In this document: positions 55,071 to 63,556 of the stretch, piece by piece | Layout of the letters: every line of letters starts with the position of its first letter | Position numbering within the stretch: the stretch's first letter is position 1 | DNA from: AWTP1-13 sp963820375 | GTDB lineage: Bacteria; Pseudomonadota; Alphaproteobacteria; Rhizobiales; Hyphomicrobiaceae | Reading direction: 5' to 3' | NCBI GenBank assembly: GCA_963820375.1 | Contig: CAWFZX010000030.1 | Location: 1 to 64,000 of the forward strand | DNA: 64,000 nt | Notes under the pieces: model-generated | What the model saw: only the letters and a program-made list of their open reading frames with translations | What the model was told of the DNA's origin: nothing | The model's database searches: none | Translations under genes and position numbers: made by a program

Positions 55071-55781
55071 CTACGACTTTGGGCCGTCTCCCGCAGTCTG
55101 GGTCAGCGAACGCACGACCGCCACGCGCGTCCCGACATCGACCCGGCTGGACAAATGCAGGACTGCTGAATTCAGCATGCGGAAGCAGCCGGACGATTGC
55201 GCCCGTCCGATGGACCTGGCGTCGTTTGTGCCGTGGATCCGATATAACGTCGTGCCAAGGTATAGTGCCACCGCGCCGAGTGGATTGCGGACCCCCCCGG
55301 TCATCTTCTCGGGTAGCTTCGGATCCCGCTGCCGCATTTCCTCCGGAGGATACCAATCCGGCCAAGGTTGCTTGCGGCTTATTTGCTCAGTGCCCGTCCA
55401 GGTGAAGCCTTCGCGACCGACGGAAACCGAATATGCATAGGCGCGGCCACCTTCCAGCACGTAGTATAACTTGCGCCGGGAAGTATCGATGACGATGGAT
55501 GCCGGTGGAAAGCTGTAGGGAAAGACTACAATGGGCGGCGCGCGGGGTGTGATGTCGGGACGCGCTCCACCGTCCTCGACAGGGGCCGCTGGAACGTGCT
55601 GGTTCCGGGTCTGCTCGCGTCTGCGCGGGAGGGTTTCAGCCGGGCGAGAAGGCCGCTCGTAGCGTCGGCTGGGCGGCATTCCGAAAAGGTCTTCGGCCCA
55701 TGGAAAGAAGGACTGTGCCTCGCCAGCACCGTATAGACACGGCAGCAAAGCCGCAGCGAGTGCAATCCGCTTGGGAGACAT
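55071..55781 (-). CDS. L,D-transpeptidase (YkuD domain)
   Basis: 236 aa from the ATG at 55781 (MSPKRIALAAALLPCLYGAG signal, cleaved before QSFFPW). A proline/arginine-rich linker (35-85) spans the periplasm. The YkuD domain begins IVIDTSRRKLYYVLEGGRAY and has the catalytic block IHGTNDARSIGRAQSSGCFRM with H183 and C199. The enzyme makes 3-3 peptidoglycan crosslinks or attaches proteins to the wall, a common mode in Rhizobiales. An upstream in-frame extension to 55949 is unlikely. It ends 220 nt before a strong terminator. Confidence 0.9.
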   Translation of the reverse strand: MSPKRIALAAALLPCLYGAGEAQSFFPWAEDLFGMPPSRRYERPSRPAETLPRRREQTRNQHVPAAPVEDGGARPDITPRAPPIVVFPYSFPPASIVIDTSRRKLYYVLEGGRAYAYSVSVGREGFTWTGTEQISRKQPWPDWYPPEEMRQRDPKLPEKMTGGVRNPLGAVALYLGTTLYRIHGTNDARSIGRAQSSGCFRMLNSAVLHLSSRVDVGTRVAVVRSLTQTAGDGPKS

Positions 55782-56149
55782 TGGCAAGTAAAAGCGCACC
55801 ACTTGAATAGCGCCTGTGAAGATCCGCTCGTGCAAACATGCCTGGCGAGATGGTGGTGTCCAATCAGGGATTTGCCGGAGTTGGCGGCCCACGAACCCCG
55901 GGAACTCGTCAGCAATCCACATTCCCACCCATACATGCGCGACCTGCAAACACCTTCCAACCTCTCTCTATGGGTTTGGGCAGCGAGGACATCGTCCTTG
56001 CTGCTAGCTGTGCGAATGCGCATGGCTTTGGGTGTAGGCGTTATCGCTCCCCTTCGCTCATCGGCGTGGCCAAGAGCACCGCCAGCTTCGCGCACAACGG
56101 TTTTCTTGGTGGGCATGCAGCGCAGCACAAAAACGTGGTCCGGCAACCA
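55782..56149. other. Intergenic region, no gene seen
   Basis: 368 nt between the glutathione-transferase gene and the transpeptidase gene on the same strand. No supported frame or structure. Confidence 0.35.
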
Positions 56150-56809
56150 TCAATCCCGATCCGGGGCTCCGAGTGGAAAAAGGTGCCGATAGGGGCGCGC
56201 CTCATTGACAACACGGGCAAACGAGGGGCGCGATAGCAGGCGTTCTCGATAGACTAGGACGTTGGTAAAACGCTTGCCGATCGGATGTACCCAGTCGGCG
56301 TAGAACAGTGACGGTGCCGCTGCACAATCTGCCAAACTGAATGCCTCCCCTGATGCCCAGTCACGACCTTGCAACCGTGCATCGAGCCAGGAGTAGGCTG
56401 TTTCGAGGAGCGTGCGGGCATCGGCAACGGTCTGAGCATCTCGCTGATCGGGTGTGCGTCTGCTGTCAGACACAATCCGCTGCATCGGCGTCATGACGTA
56501 ATTGTCAAAGAAGCGATCCATAAAGCGCACATCAAGCGCGACTTTTGCATCTGCCGGAAGCAATCGCACGGGACCAGCATGATGCAGCATCATGTGCTCA
56601 ATGATGATGCTGGCCTCCATTAGACTTTGGCCCGCGTCGACAAGCACTGGAAAGCGCTGCAACGGCCACATGCGTGCAAGTTCGGTAAAGTTGGCCGGTG
56701 TTTCGGGTCCGAGCAGCTTGAACTCAAAGGGCGTACTGTTCTCATAGAGCGCGATCAAAACCTTCTGACAGTAGGATGAGAAGGGGTGGGCATAAAGCAT
56801 GGGTTTCAT
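56150..56809 (-). CDS. Glutathione S-transferase family protein
   Basis: 219 aa. The N-terminal thioredoxin-like domain (MLYAHPFSSYCQKVLIALYE) has the catalytic Ser/Cys region S-S-Y-C-Q and the cis-Pro/ES motif FPVLVDAGQSLMEASIIIEHM. The all-helical C-terminal domain has AYSWLDARLQGRDWASGEAFSLADCAAAPSLFY, the N-capping box motif of GSTs. It conjugates glutathione to electrophiles or acts as a thiol lyase in the cytoplasm. Single gene; the ATG follows GGTAAGGCCGCT. Confidence 0.93.
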   Translation of the reverse strand: MKPMLYAHPFSSYCQKVLIALYENSTPFEFKLLGPETPANFTELARMWPLQRFPVLVDAGQSLMEASIIIEHMMLHHAGPVRLLPADAKVALDVRFMDRFFDNYVMTPMQRIVSDSRRTPDQRDAQTVADARTLLETAYSWLDARLQGRDWASGEAFSLADCAAAPSLFYADWVHPIGKRFTNVLVYRERLLSRPSFARVVNEARPYRHLFPLGAPDRD

Positions 56810-57404
56810 AGCGGCCTTACCTGTTCAATGCGACGTCTTCATCTAGACGAACGGAAGTTGATAGCGACGCGCCGCAGACAATCAAGCCGCGATCGACGAT
56901 ATGCCGTGCAGGTGGTCTTCGGTCGCGCCGGCTGGAGGTCATCAAGACCGTCAAGCGTATCATCGCCCCACCGCCCCACATCATTGACATTGGCGCCTGC
57001 GTGCCAAAGGTGATGGCGCCTCCACGCGAGCCACCAGCATGTGACAGGTGGTCGGCCAGGCGCCCCGGCCGTTGCTATCTTTGTCAACCAGGTGTGTGGC
57101 TTGGACATGATCGACGGTGGCCTCAATTTCGATGTTCCGCCCAAAGGCCATTTGCGCTTCACCCAGCCTGCCCGCTGCCGCGGCGACGAGGTCAGTAGGC
57201 GGCATATGCTTAGGAAAACGAGGCAACGCGCAAAAGATGCGCGGTGGATCTCGGGGTGGAATCCTCAGTTGAGCGAGCGCGCCGCAGGCTAAGGCATGTC
57301 TGGAGCAATTGCGCAACAAGCGCATTGATGACATGCTGCCGCGAACGGCGGAACGCAAGCGCCGGCCAAGCTTGAACAGCTAATCCAGGGGAGGACTCCA
57401 AAGA
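56810..57404. other. Intergenic region, no supported gene
   Basis: 595 nt. A minus-strand frame in 56981-57358 contains EAQMAFGRNIEIEATVDHVQ, which looks protein-like, but it has no start context and no family I can name. Otherwise only the promoter of the TAXI operon is expected. Confidence 0.35.
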
Positions 57405-58568
57405 ATGTCTCGCATCACCCATTTCAGCACGTTCGCGCTCGCGCTCTTCACAGGGTCGCTCTCGGCTCCTTGCGTGCTAGCGGAAGATGCAAAGCTGCCC
57501 GCCGCGCTGACGCTCACAGCTTACGACACGGGCTCTTCGGGCTTCAACATTGCCGTCGCGGTAGGCAAGACGCTGAAAGACAAGCATGGCTCTGATGTGC
57601 GTGTCCTGCCCGCCGGCAACGACGTCGCCCGGCTGGCGCCGCTGAGGGCCAATCGCGCGCAGGCATCGGCGATGGGCATTGGCGTCTATTTCGCCCAAGA
57701 GAGCGTGTTCGAGTTCGCCGTCAAGGATTGGGGGCCCCAGCAGCTCAAACTCATCCTGTCGGCCATGGACTGCAATTCGATTTCACTTGGCGTTGCCAAA
57801 GACACCGGCGTCAAGGAGGTGAAGGATCTCAAGGGTAAGCGCGTCGGCATGGTGGTGGGTTCTCCGGCACTCAACCAAAACGCCTTTGCCGTGCTGGCTT
57901 TTGGCGGTCTGACGCGCGGCGATATGAAGTTCGTCGAGTTTTCAAGCTACGGCGCAATGTGGAAAGGCATGCTCAACAACGAGATCGATGCCGCCATCGC
58001 CTCGAACATCTCCGGCCAGGTGAAGGAGGTCGAGACCTCGCCACGCGGCATCATCTATCCACCGACGCCGGCTGCCGACACCGAAGGCTGGGCGCGTCTG
58101 CACAAAATCGGCCCCTACTTCCAGCCGCATAAGGTGACGTGCGGCGCCAGCGTCCCGGCGGGTGGCATGGTCGAGTTACCATCCTATCCCTATCCGATCT
58201 TCACGGCTTATGCCTCTCAACCGGTCGACCTCGTCTATAATCTGGCCAAGGCCATGATTGCCAACTACGACGACTACAAGGATGCAGCGCCGGGCGCGGC
58301 GGGCCTCGAGGTGAAGCGTCAGAACCTGTCGTGGGTGCTCCCCTACCACGAGGGCGCCGTCAAGGCCCTCAAGGAGGCGGGTGCCTGGAAGCCGGAGCAC
58401 GAGGCCCACAACCAGAAGCTACTAACGCGTCAGGAGACGCTGGCGAATGCCTGGGCCGCGTTCCTCAAGACTAACCCATCCGACGACAAGACCGCCTTCA
58501 CCGCGGGCTGGATGACAGCACGCAAGGCGGCACTGGCTGCGGGCGGCATGGATCCCATTTTCGAGTAG
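57405..58568 (+). CDS. TAXI-family TRAP transporter solute-binding protein
   Basis: 387 aa. The signal peptide ends near PCVLA-EDAK. The mature protein has TAXI features: TAYDTGSSGFNIAVAVGKTL, VRVLPAGNDVARLAPLRANR and DLKGKRVGMVVGSPALNQNA. An insertion with the aromatic segment YPYPIFTAYASQPVD precedes the C-terminal helix. It binds a carboxylate or amino acid and hands it to the fused DctQM permease encoded 101 nt downstream. A GGGGAGGA site precedes the ATG. Confidence 0.93.
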   Translation: MSRITHFSTFALALFTGSLSAPCVLAEDAKLPAALTLTAYDTGSSGFNIAVAVGKTLKDKHGSDVRVLPAGNDVARLAPLRANRAQASAMGIGVYFAQESVFEFAVKDWGPQQLKLILSAMDCNSISLGVAKDTGVKEVKDLKGKRVGMVVGSPALNQNAFAVLAFGGLTRGDMKFVEFSSYGAMWKGMLNNEIDAAIASNISGQVKEVETSPRGIIYPPTPAADTEGWARLHKIGPYFQPHKVTCGASVPAGGMVELPSYPYPIFTAYASQPVDLVYNLAKAMIANYDDYKDAAPGAAGLEVKRQNLSWVLPYHEGAVKALKEAGAWKPEHEAHNQKLLTRQETLANAWAAFLKTNPSDDKTAFTAGWMTARKAALAAGGMDPIFE

Positions 58569-58602
58569 TGCGCCGGATCGTGGCGTCCATGCGCAGTTTC
58601 GT

Positions 58603-58623
58603 CCCGGCTGATCTGCAGCCGGG
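58603..58623 (+). terminator. Hairpin between TAXI binding-protein and permease genes
   Basis: CCCGGCTG (58603-58610) and CAGCCGGG (58616-58623) form a perfect 8-bp stem with a 5-nt loop, 35 nt after the binding-protein stop and 46 nt before the permease GTG. No T-run. Probably an attenuator or 3'-end stabiliser inside the operon. Confidence 0.6.
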
Positions 58624-58669
58624 GCGACCACAAGGTCGACCCCCAACCTAGGCACTTCAGGGAGAGCCC

Positions 58670-60739
58670 GTGCCGCCCCGTCGAGAGAAAGCCGCGCCGG
58701 CGCCGGCAAGGATCGTGTTTGCCGACCCACACGCCGCGCCTGCCGGTCCCGTCGAGGGCGAGGCAACGCGGGTGCGAAAACTGACCGGCGCTTGGCGCTG
58801 GCTGCTGGTGCTCGCCACAGCCGCCACCATCCTGCTGTGCATCAACCAGCAGTTCACCCTGCGCTTCTTCGTCGGCTTTACGCAACTCAATACGGAATAC
58901 TACTACCTGTTGATCCTGTGCATGCTGCCCTTCACATTTCTTATCTTCCCGGGGAGTGCTGCCGCAGCGATAGACAGGATTCCCTGGTACGACGTGCTGC
59001 TGTTCGCGGCTACCGCAGCCAGCTCCTGCTACCTGATGCTAAACGTGCGCAAGGCCGCCGAGCTTGGGTGGGAGTTTGGTGGTGCTCCCTTGGACGTCGT
59101 CGGTGCCGGCCTTGTCATGTGGCTCCTGCTGATGGAGGCCCTCAGGCGTACTGGCGGCTGGAGCCTGCTCTTGAGCGTGCTCCCATTCACGGTCTACCCG
59201 CTGTTTGCCGAGGCGCGCTGGCTCGGACCACTCAAAGGCACCCAGTCGACAATCGAACAGGCCACGGCCTACCACGTGCTATCCAGTGAGAGCCTGCTCG
59301 GCATTCCGATCCAAGCCTTTGCCGAGACGGTGATCGGCTTTCTGGTTTTCGGTACCGCCCTGATGCTGACGGGCGCCGGCAAATTTTTCATCAATCTCGC
59401 CTTTGCCCTGTGCGGCACTTTCCGCGGCGGCGCTGCAAAGGTCGGCATCTTTGCCAGCGGGCTGCTCGGTATGATGTCGGGCAGCGTCGTCTCCAATGTG
59501 CTCACTGCCGGCACCATGACCATCCCCACCATGAAGCGCACTGGTTTCAGGGCCTCCTACGCTGGCGCGATCGAAGCCTGCGCCTCGACCGGGGCCGTAC
59601 TCGCCCCACCGGTGATGGGAGCTACAGCCTTCGTCATCGCCCAATTCCTCAACGTGAGCTACGGGGAGGTAGCGATGGCCGCCATCATTCCGGCCGCGCT
59701 TTACTACCTTGCCCTCTTCATCCAGGTGGATGCGTACGCTGCCCGCAACGGGCTCAAAGGCCTGCCCCGCAGCGAGTTACCGAGCACCTGGGCAACCATC
59801 AAGGAGGGCTGGTACTACCTGCTGGTGGTGGCACTGCTGATCGTCATGCTGTTGCATTTCAAGCGCGAAAGCCACGCACCTTTTTACGCTACGGCGCTGC
59901 TGCTAGTGCTCAATCAACTGTTTTCCAAGGAGCAACGCTGGGGTGTCAAAACTGTCGTCAATTTCCTGGAGATGAATGGGCGTACGTTCGTGGAGTTGGC
60001 CGGCATCTTGGCCGGTTGCGGCCTTCTGATTGGCGCTTTCTCCATGACGGGGGTGGTCTCTAGCCTTGCCAACGATCTGCTGCGCATCGCCGGTGAGAGA
60101 GCCTTCCTTCTGCTCGCCATGTGCGCCCTGACCAGCCTGGTCCTCGGCCTTGGGCTCACCACCACGGCCTGTTACATCTTTCTTGCCATCTTGGTGGCAC
60201 CGGCGTTGGAGAAGCTCGGCCTGAACAAAATGGCCGTGCACATGTTCATCTTCTACTGGGGCATGTTGTCAGCGATCACGCCCCCAGTCGCCATCGCCTC
60301 CTTCGCGGCCGCCGGCATCGCCGGCGCCCCGGCCATGAGGACCGGTTGGGAGAGCATGTGGGTGGGCAGCATCATCTACTTCCTCCCTTTCTTTTTCGTG
60401 CTGAACCCTGCACTCGTGCTGCAGGGGCCGAGCCCCTGGCTGGCCGCGCTCGGACTTGCCTTGCTTATCGCCGTCGGCACGCTCTTCATTTGCGGCGGCA
60501 TCCAGGGCTACCAGACAGGCGTCGGGGACTTACGTCGAGCCGGACATTTGGAGTGGCCTTTGCGCGTGCTGCTAGTCGTGGGCGGCTTGGTGCTCGCAAC
60601 GCCTGGCGGCGGCATTGTGCCACTCTCCGAGTTGCAAATGGTCGGCCTTGGCTTAGCTATCGTGGCGCCGACCGTGCTGGTTGCCCTATTGTTGGTGCGC
60701 CGCCACAAAGCGACTGAGGCCCAGCACGCCCTAGGCTAG
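58670..60739 (+). CDS. TRAP transporter fused permease (DctQM type)
   Basis: 689 aa inner-membrane protein starting at a GTG behind GGGAGAGCCC. After a basic N-terminal tail come four DctQ-like helices, then the large DctM-like half with GTFRGGAAKVGIFASGLLGMMSGSV, CASTGAVLAPPVMGATAFVIAQF, and near the C-terminal part GMLSAITPPVAIASFAAAGIAG, the hairpin loops of ion-transporter-type DctM. Together with the TAXI protein it forms a sodium-coupled importer. The substrate is not predictable, but the downstream amidohydrolase suggests an aromatic or cyclic acid. Confidence 0.94.
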   Translation: MPPRREKAAPAPARIVFADPHAAPAGPVEGEATRVRKLTGAWRWLLVLATAATILLCINQQFTLRFFVGFTQLNTEYYYLLILCMLPFTFLIFPGSAAAAIDRIPWYDVLLFAATAASSCYLMLNVRKAAELGWEFGGAPLDVVGAGLVMWLLLMEALRRTGGWSLLLSVLPFTVYPLFAEARWLGPLKGTQSTIEQATAYHVLSSESLLGIPIQAFAETVIGFLVFGTALMLTGAGKFFINLAFALCGTFRGGAAKVGIFASGLLGMMSGSVVSNVLTAGTMTIPTMKRTGFRASYAGAIEACASTGAVLAPPVMGATAFVIAQFLNVSYGEVAMAAIIPAALYYLALFIQVDAYAARNGLKGLPRSELPSTWATIKEGWYYLLVVALLIVMLLHFKRESHAPFYATALLLVLNQLFSKEQRWGVKTVVNFLEMNGRTFVELAGILAGCGLLIGAFSMTGVVSSLANDLLRIAGERAFLLLAMCALTSLVLGLGLTTTACYIFLAILVAPALEKLGLNKMAVHMFIFYWGMLSAITPPVAIASFAAAGIAGAPAMRTGWESMWVGSIIYFLPFFFVLNPALVLQGPSPWLAALGLALLIAVGTLFICGGIQGYQTGVGDLRRAGHLEWPLRVLLVVGGLVLATPGGGIVPLSELQMVGLGLAIVAPTVLVALLLVRRHKATEAQHALG

Positions 60740-61064
60740 GGCAATGGCCGACGGCAAGTCGGCGAGACGCCGAGGTCTTTTCGTCGACGCTGCCCGTTCA
60801 GTCCACGGCTTCAAGAGATCGCCATCGCGCATGATCGGCATTGTTGCCGAAGTCGCCTTTGGCGCGCCACAAGGTGCGATGAGACGACCCGAGTGGCCAG
60901 CATGTCGCGGGCGCGGCTTTGGTGCGGAAAAGCCAGGCCAAAAGCGGCTTGCATTTGGCTTGACACGATTGCTGCTGGGCACCGCAATGATAAGCCACCG
61001 CACAGACGTCCGATTGTTCGTGCGGGCGACGCCTGGAAAACCTGCCTCAGCAGGGAGGGAAAGC
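60740..61064. other. Leader of the amidohydrolase gene, no gene seen
   Basis: 325 nt. The amidohydrolase frame is open upstream to 60744, but the good ribosome-binding site before 61065 and the family's normal start argue against translation here. Confidence 0.4.
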
Positions 61065-62066
61065 ATGCCCGAGCTTCGAAAAATTGACGTTCACGCCCAC
61101 ATCCTAGCGGAGGAAACCATAAGCCTCATGCGCAAGGAGGCGCCACAGATTGGGCCGCGGCTGGAGCGCATCGACGAGGACTTTGCCGTGCTCGAGGTAG
61201 CGGGGAGCCGCTACCGGCCGTTCCCGCGTGGCGGCTGGGATATGGGCCAGCGATTGCAAGATATGGACGCGGCGGGCATCGACATGCAGGTGGTCTCGAA
61301 TACGCCGCAGACCTTCCTCTACAATCAAGAGGCTGGGCTCGCTGCGGCACTCTCGGTCTTACAGAATGACCAGATCGCCAAAGCCGTCGCTGGCAATCCA
61401 AGGCGGCTCGTGGGCATCGCGACCCTGCCGATGCAAGCTCCGGAGCTGGCCGCGGCTGAGCTCCGCCGGGCCATGCGGTCGCTCGGATTGAAAGGCGCGC
61501 AGATCGGCTCAAACATCAACGGGAGCAATCTCGACGATGTGGCGCTGGAACCTTTGTGGGCGGCGGCGAACGAACTCGACGCCTTCATCATGGTGCATCC
61601 CACTGGGGTCGCCGGTGCGGAGCGGCTCAAATCCTATTACCTCGTCAATCTGATCGGCAATCCACTCGACACGACCATCGCGGCGGCAACACTGGTGTTC
61701 GGCGGCGTGATCGCGCGCTATCCAAGGGTCAAGTTCTTGATGGTTCACGGCGGCGGTTTTGTGCCCTACCAAGCCGGCCGCTTCCTGCACGGCTGGCAGG
61801 TCAGAGCCGAGCCGCGGGCAAGGCTGACAGCACCGCCCGAGGCCTCGCTCGACAAACTCTTGTTCGACACCCTTGTGCACAGCCGGCCAGCGCTCGAATT
61901 TCTGGTGTCGTCCTGCGGGGCAGGGCGCGTGCTGCTGGGAAGCGACTATCCCTTCGACATGGGCACGCTCGAGTGCGCGCGGCAGATCGAGGCGCTGTCG
62001 ATTGCACAAGCGGACAAGGAAACGATCCTCGGCGGGGCAGCGGCGAGGTTATTGGCGCTGCCGTAG
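61065..62066 (+). CDS. Amidohydrolase-2 family (ACMSD-like) decarboxylase/hydrolase
   Basis: 333 aa from the ATG at 61065 behind CAGGGAGGGAAAGC. Metal-site motifs of the ACMSD-type amidohydrolases are present: KIDVHAHILA (H10, H12), FIMVHPTGV, FLMVHGGGFVPYQAGRFLHGW and LLGSDYPFDMG with the metal-binding Asp. The family decarboxylates or hydrolyses aromatic and semialdehyde carboxylates such as 2-amino-3-carboxymuconate semialdehyde, gamma-resorcylate or 5-carboxyvanillate. Its position between a TAXI-TRAP importer and a TctC-type binding protein fits uptake and breakdown of an aromatic acid. The exact substrate is unknown. Confidence 0.88.
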   Translation: MPELRKIDVHAHILAEETISLMRKEAPQIGPRLERIDEDFAVLEVAGSRYRPFPRGGWDMGQRLQDMDAAGIDMQVVSNTPQTFLYNQEAGLAAALSVLQNDQIAKAVAGNPRRLVGIATLPMQAPELAAAELRRAMRSLGLKGAQIGSNINGSNLDDVALEPLWAAANELDAFIMVHPTGVAGAERLKSYYLVNLIGNPLDTTIAAATLVFGGVIARYPRVKFLMVHGGGFVPYQAGRFLHGWQVRAEPRARLTAPPEASLDKLLFDTLVHSRPALEFLVSSCGAGRVLLGSDYPFDMGTLECARQIEALSIAQADKETILGGAAARLLALP

Positions 62067-62309
62067 ACCGTCCACCTTCCTCTCGTGATCGCCAAAAGCG
62101 CGCTGGGGCAGTAACTTAGTGCGGCATGCAGAAAAGGGGCGTGCGGCAAAAGGGGAAAGTGATTTCCGGGCAGCAAACAGCGCTTTGGCGAGCGGTAGGT
62201 TGACCGCGGCAATTCCCCCTCTACCATGCAACCGGCTAGTGCATGGCCACAGTAGGCTTAGCGCCAGGCTACGCCCGATAAACGATGGCGCATCAGAGGG
62301 GAGGAACGC

Positions 62310-63293
62310 ATGGACAGACGCCGCTTCCTCATCGGCACGACGGCATCGACAAGCGCTCTATGGGCAGGACGCATCGGCGCCGAGGATACCTATCCGTCGC
62401 GTTCGATCACCGTCATCAATCCGTTTCCACCCGGTGGCGTCAGCGACACCATAACGCGCCCGCTCGACGCTGCGCTGGAGGCAGTCCTCAAGCAGCCGGT
62501 GATGCTCGAAAACAAACCGGGGGCGGCAGGCGCGGTCGGTGCACAATTTGTCGCGACAGCCAAGCCCGATGGCTACACGCTTCTCACCCACCTTGTGTCG
62601 ATATCCGGCTTCGCGGTAGTGGACAAACTGTTTGGCCGCCAGCCGAAGTTCACCAATGACGACTTTATCCCGCTGGCGCGCATCGTGGCCGATCCGGTCG
62701 TGATGATGATCAACAACGACCTCCCCTACAAAACGCTCAAAGACCTGGTCGATGACGCCAAGGTCAATCCAAACAAGCTGATCTTCAGTTCGTCTGGTCT
62801 TTATGGCGCCTCGCATATCCCGACGGCGCTGCTTGCCAAGGCAGCCGGCAACTTGCAAATGCGGCACCTGCCGACCAATGGCGGTGGGCCGGCCGTGGCT
62901 GCCGTGCTCGGCGGCAACGCCAGTTTCTTCATGTCGCCGACCTCAATCGCTCTCCCCCACATCAAGGCCGGCAAGGTGCGGCCGCTGGCGATCTCCAGCG
63001 CCGTGCGGGCAAAAGCGCTGGCCGATGTGCCAACCTTCAAGGAGCAAGGCTACGATCTCGAATACTACTTCTGGGTTGGACTGTTTGCGCCCAAAGGCAC
63101 ACCCGATAGTGTGATCGCTAAGCTGCGCGGGGCGATCAATACGGCAGCTCACAGCAAGGAATTTCTGGGCACGCTCGACAAACTGGGTCAGGAGCTTGCT
63201 TATATGGACCAACCTGAATTCGCCAAATTCTGGGCCGCAGACGCCAAGAAGATGGAAGACGCGATCAATTCGATCGGGCGTGTGCAGGGCTAG
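62310..63293 (+). CDS. Tripartite tricarboxylate transporter solute-binding protein (TctC/Bug family)
   Basis: 327 aa. A Tat-like signal (MDRRRFLIGTTASTSALWAG) precedes the Bug fold: YPSRSITVINPFPPGGVSDT, the ligand loop EAVLKQPVMLENKPGAAGAV, ATAKPDGYTLL and VATRPLAIS-like segment RPLAISSAVRAKALADVP. It would feed a TctAB membrane pair, not present here, so this is an orphan binding protein, as is typical of Bug proteins. A strong AGGGGAGGAACGC site precedes the ATG. Confidence 0.92.
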   Translation: MDRRRFLIGTTASTSALWAGRIGAEDTYPSRSITVINPFPPGGVSDTITRPLDAALEAVLKQPVMLENKPGAAGAVGAQFVATAKPDGYTLLTHLVSISGFAVVDKLFGRQPKFTNDDFIPLARIVADPVVMMINNDLPYKTLKDLVDDAKVNPNKLIFSSSGLYGASHIPTALLAKAAGNLQMRHLPTNGGGPAVAAVLGGNASFFMSPTSIALPHIKAGKVRPLAISSAVRAKALADVPTFKEQGYDLEYYFWVGLFAPKGTPDSVIAKLRGAINTAAHSKEFLGTLDKLGQELAYMDQPEFAKFWAADAKKMEDAINSIGRVQG

Positions 63294-63556
63294 GCTGGAT
63301 ATTGCCCGAGGGTCGGATCGATGGCTTGCTTCAGGTGTTTTGGCGCACGCGCCCGCGCCAAGCAAACGAGATCGGGGCGGTTCACTGGCGGAAAACAAGA
63401 GACGGGTAGGCTCTTGACGGTAAACTCGACGACGTCGACCTAGCGTGTGCCGCGAAACCATCGCAAGGAAGATCACGTCGGTCATTGGACGGGGGCACGG
63501 GCGCTTCACGCCGGCAATGGCTACGAAAGTACGCCAGCTCACCTGCTTTGCTGTTC

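Noticed and set aside
56981..57358. Minus-strand frame with a protein-like stretch (EAQMAFGRNIEIEATVDHVQ)
   Set aside because: No ribosome-binding site and no family recognised; the ends are low-complexity. Possibly a gene fragment, not called.
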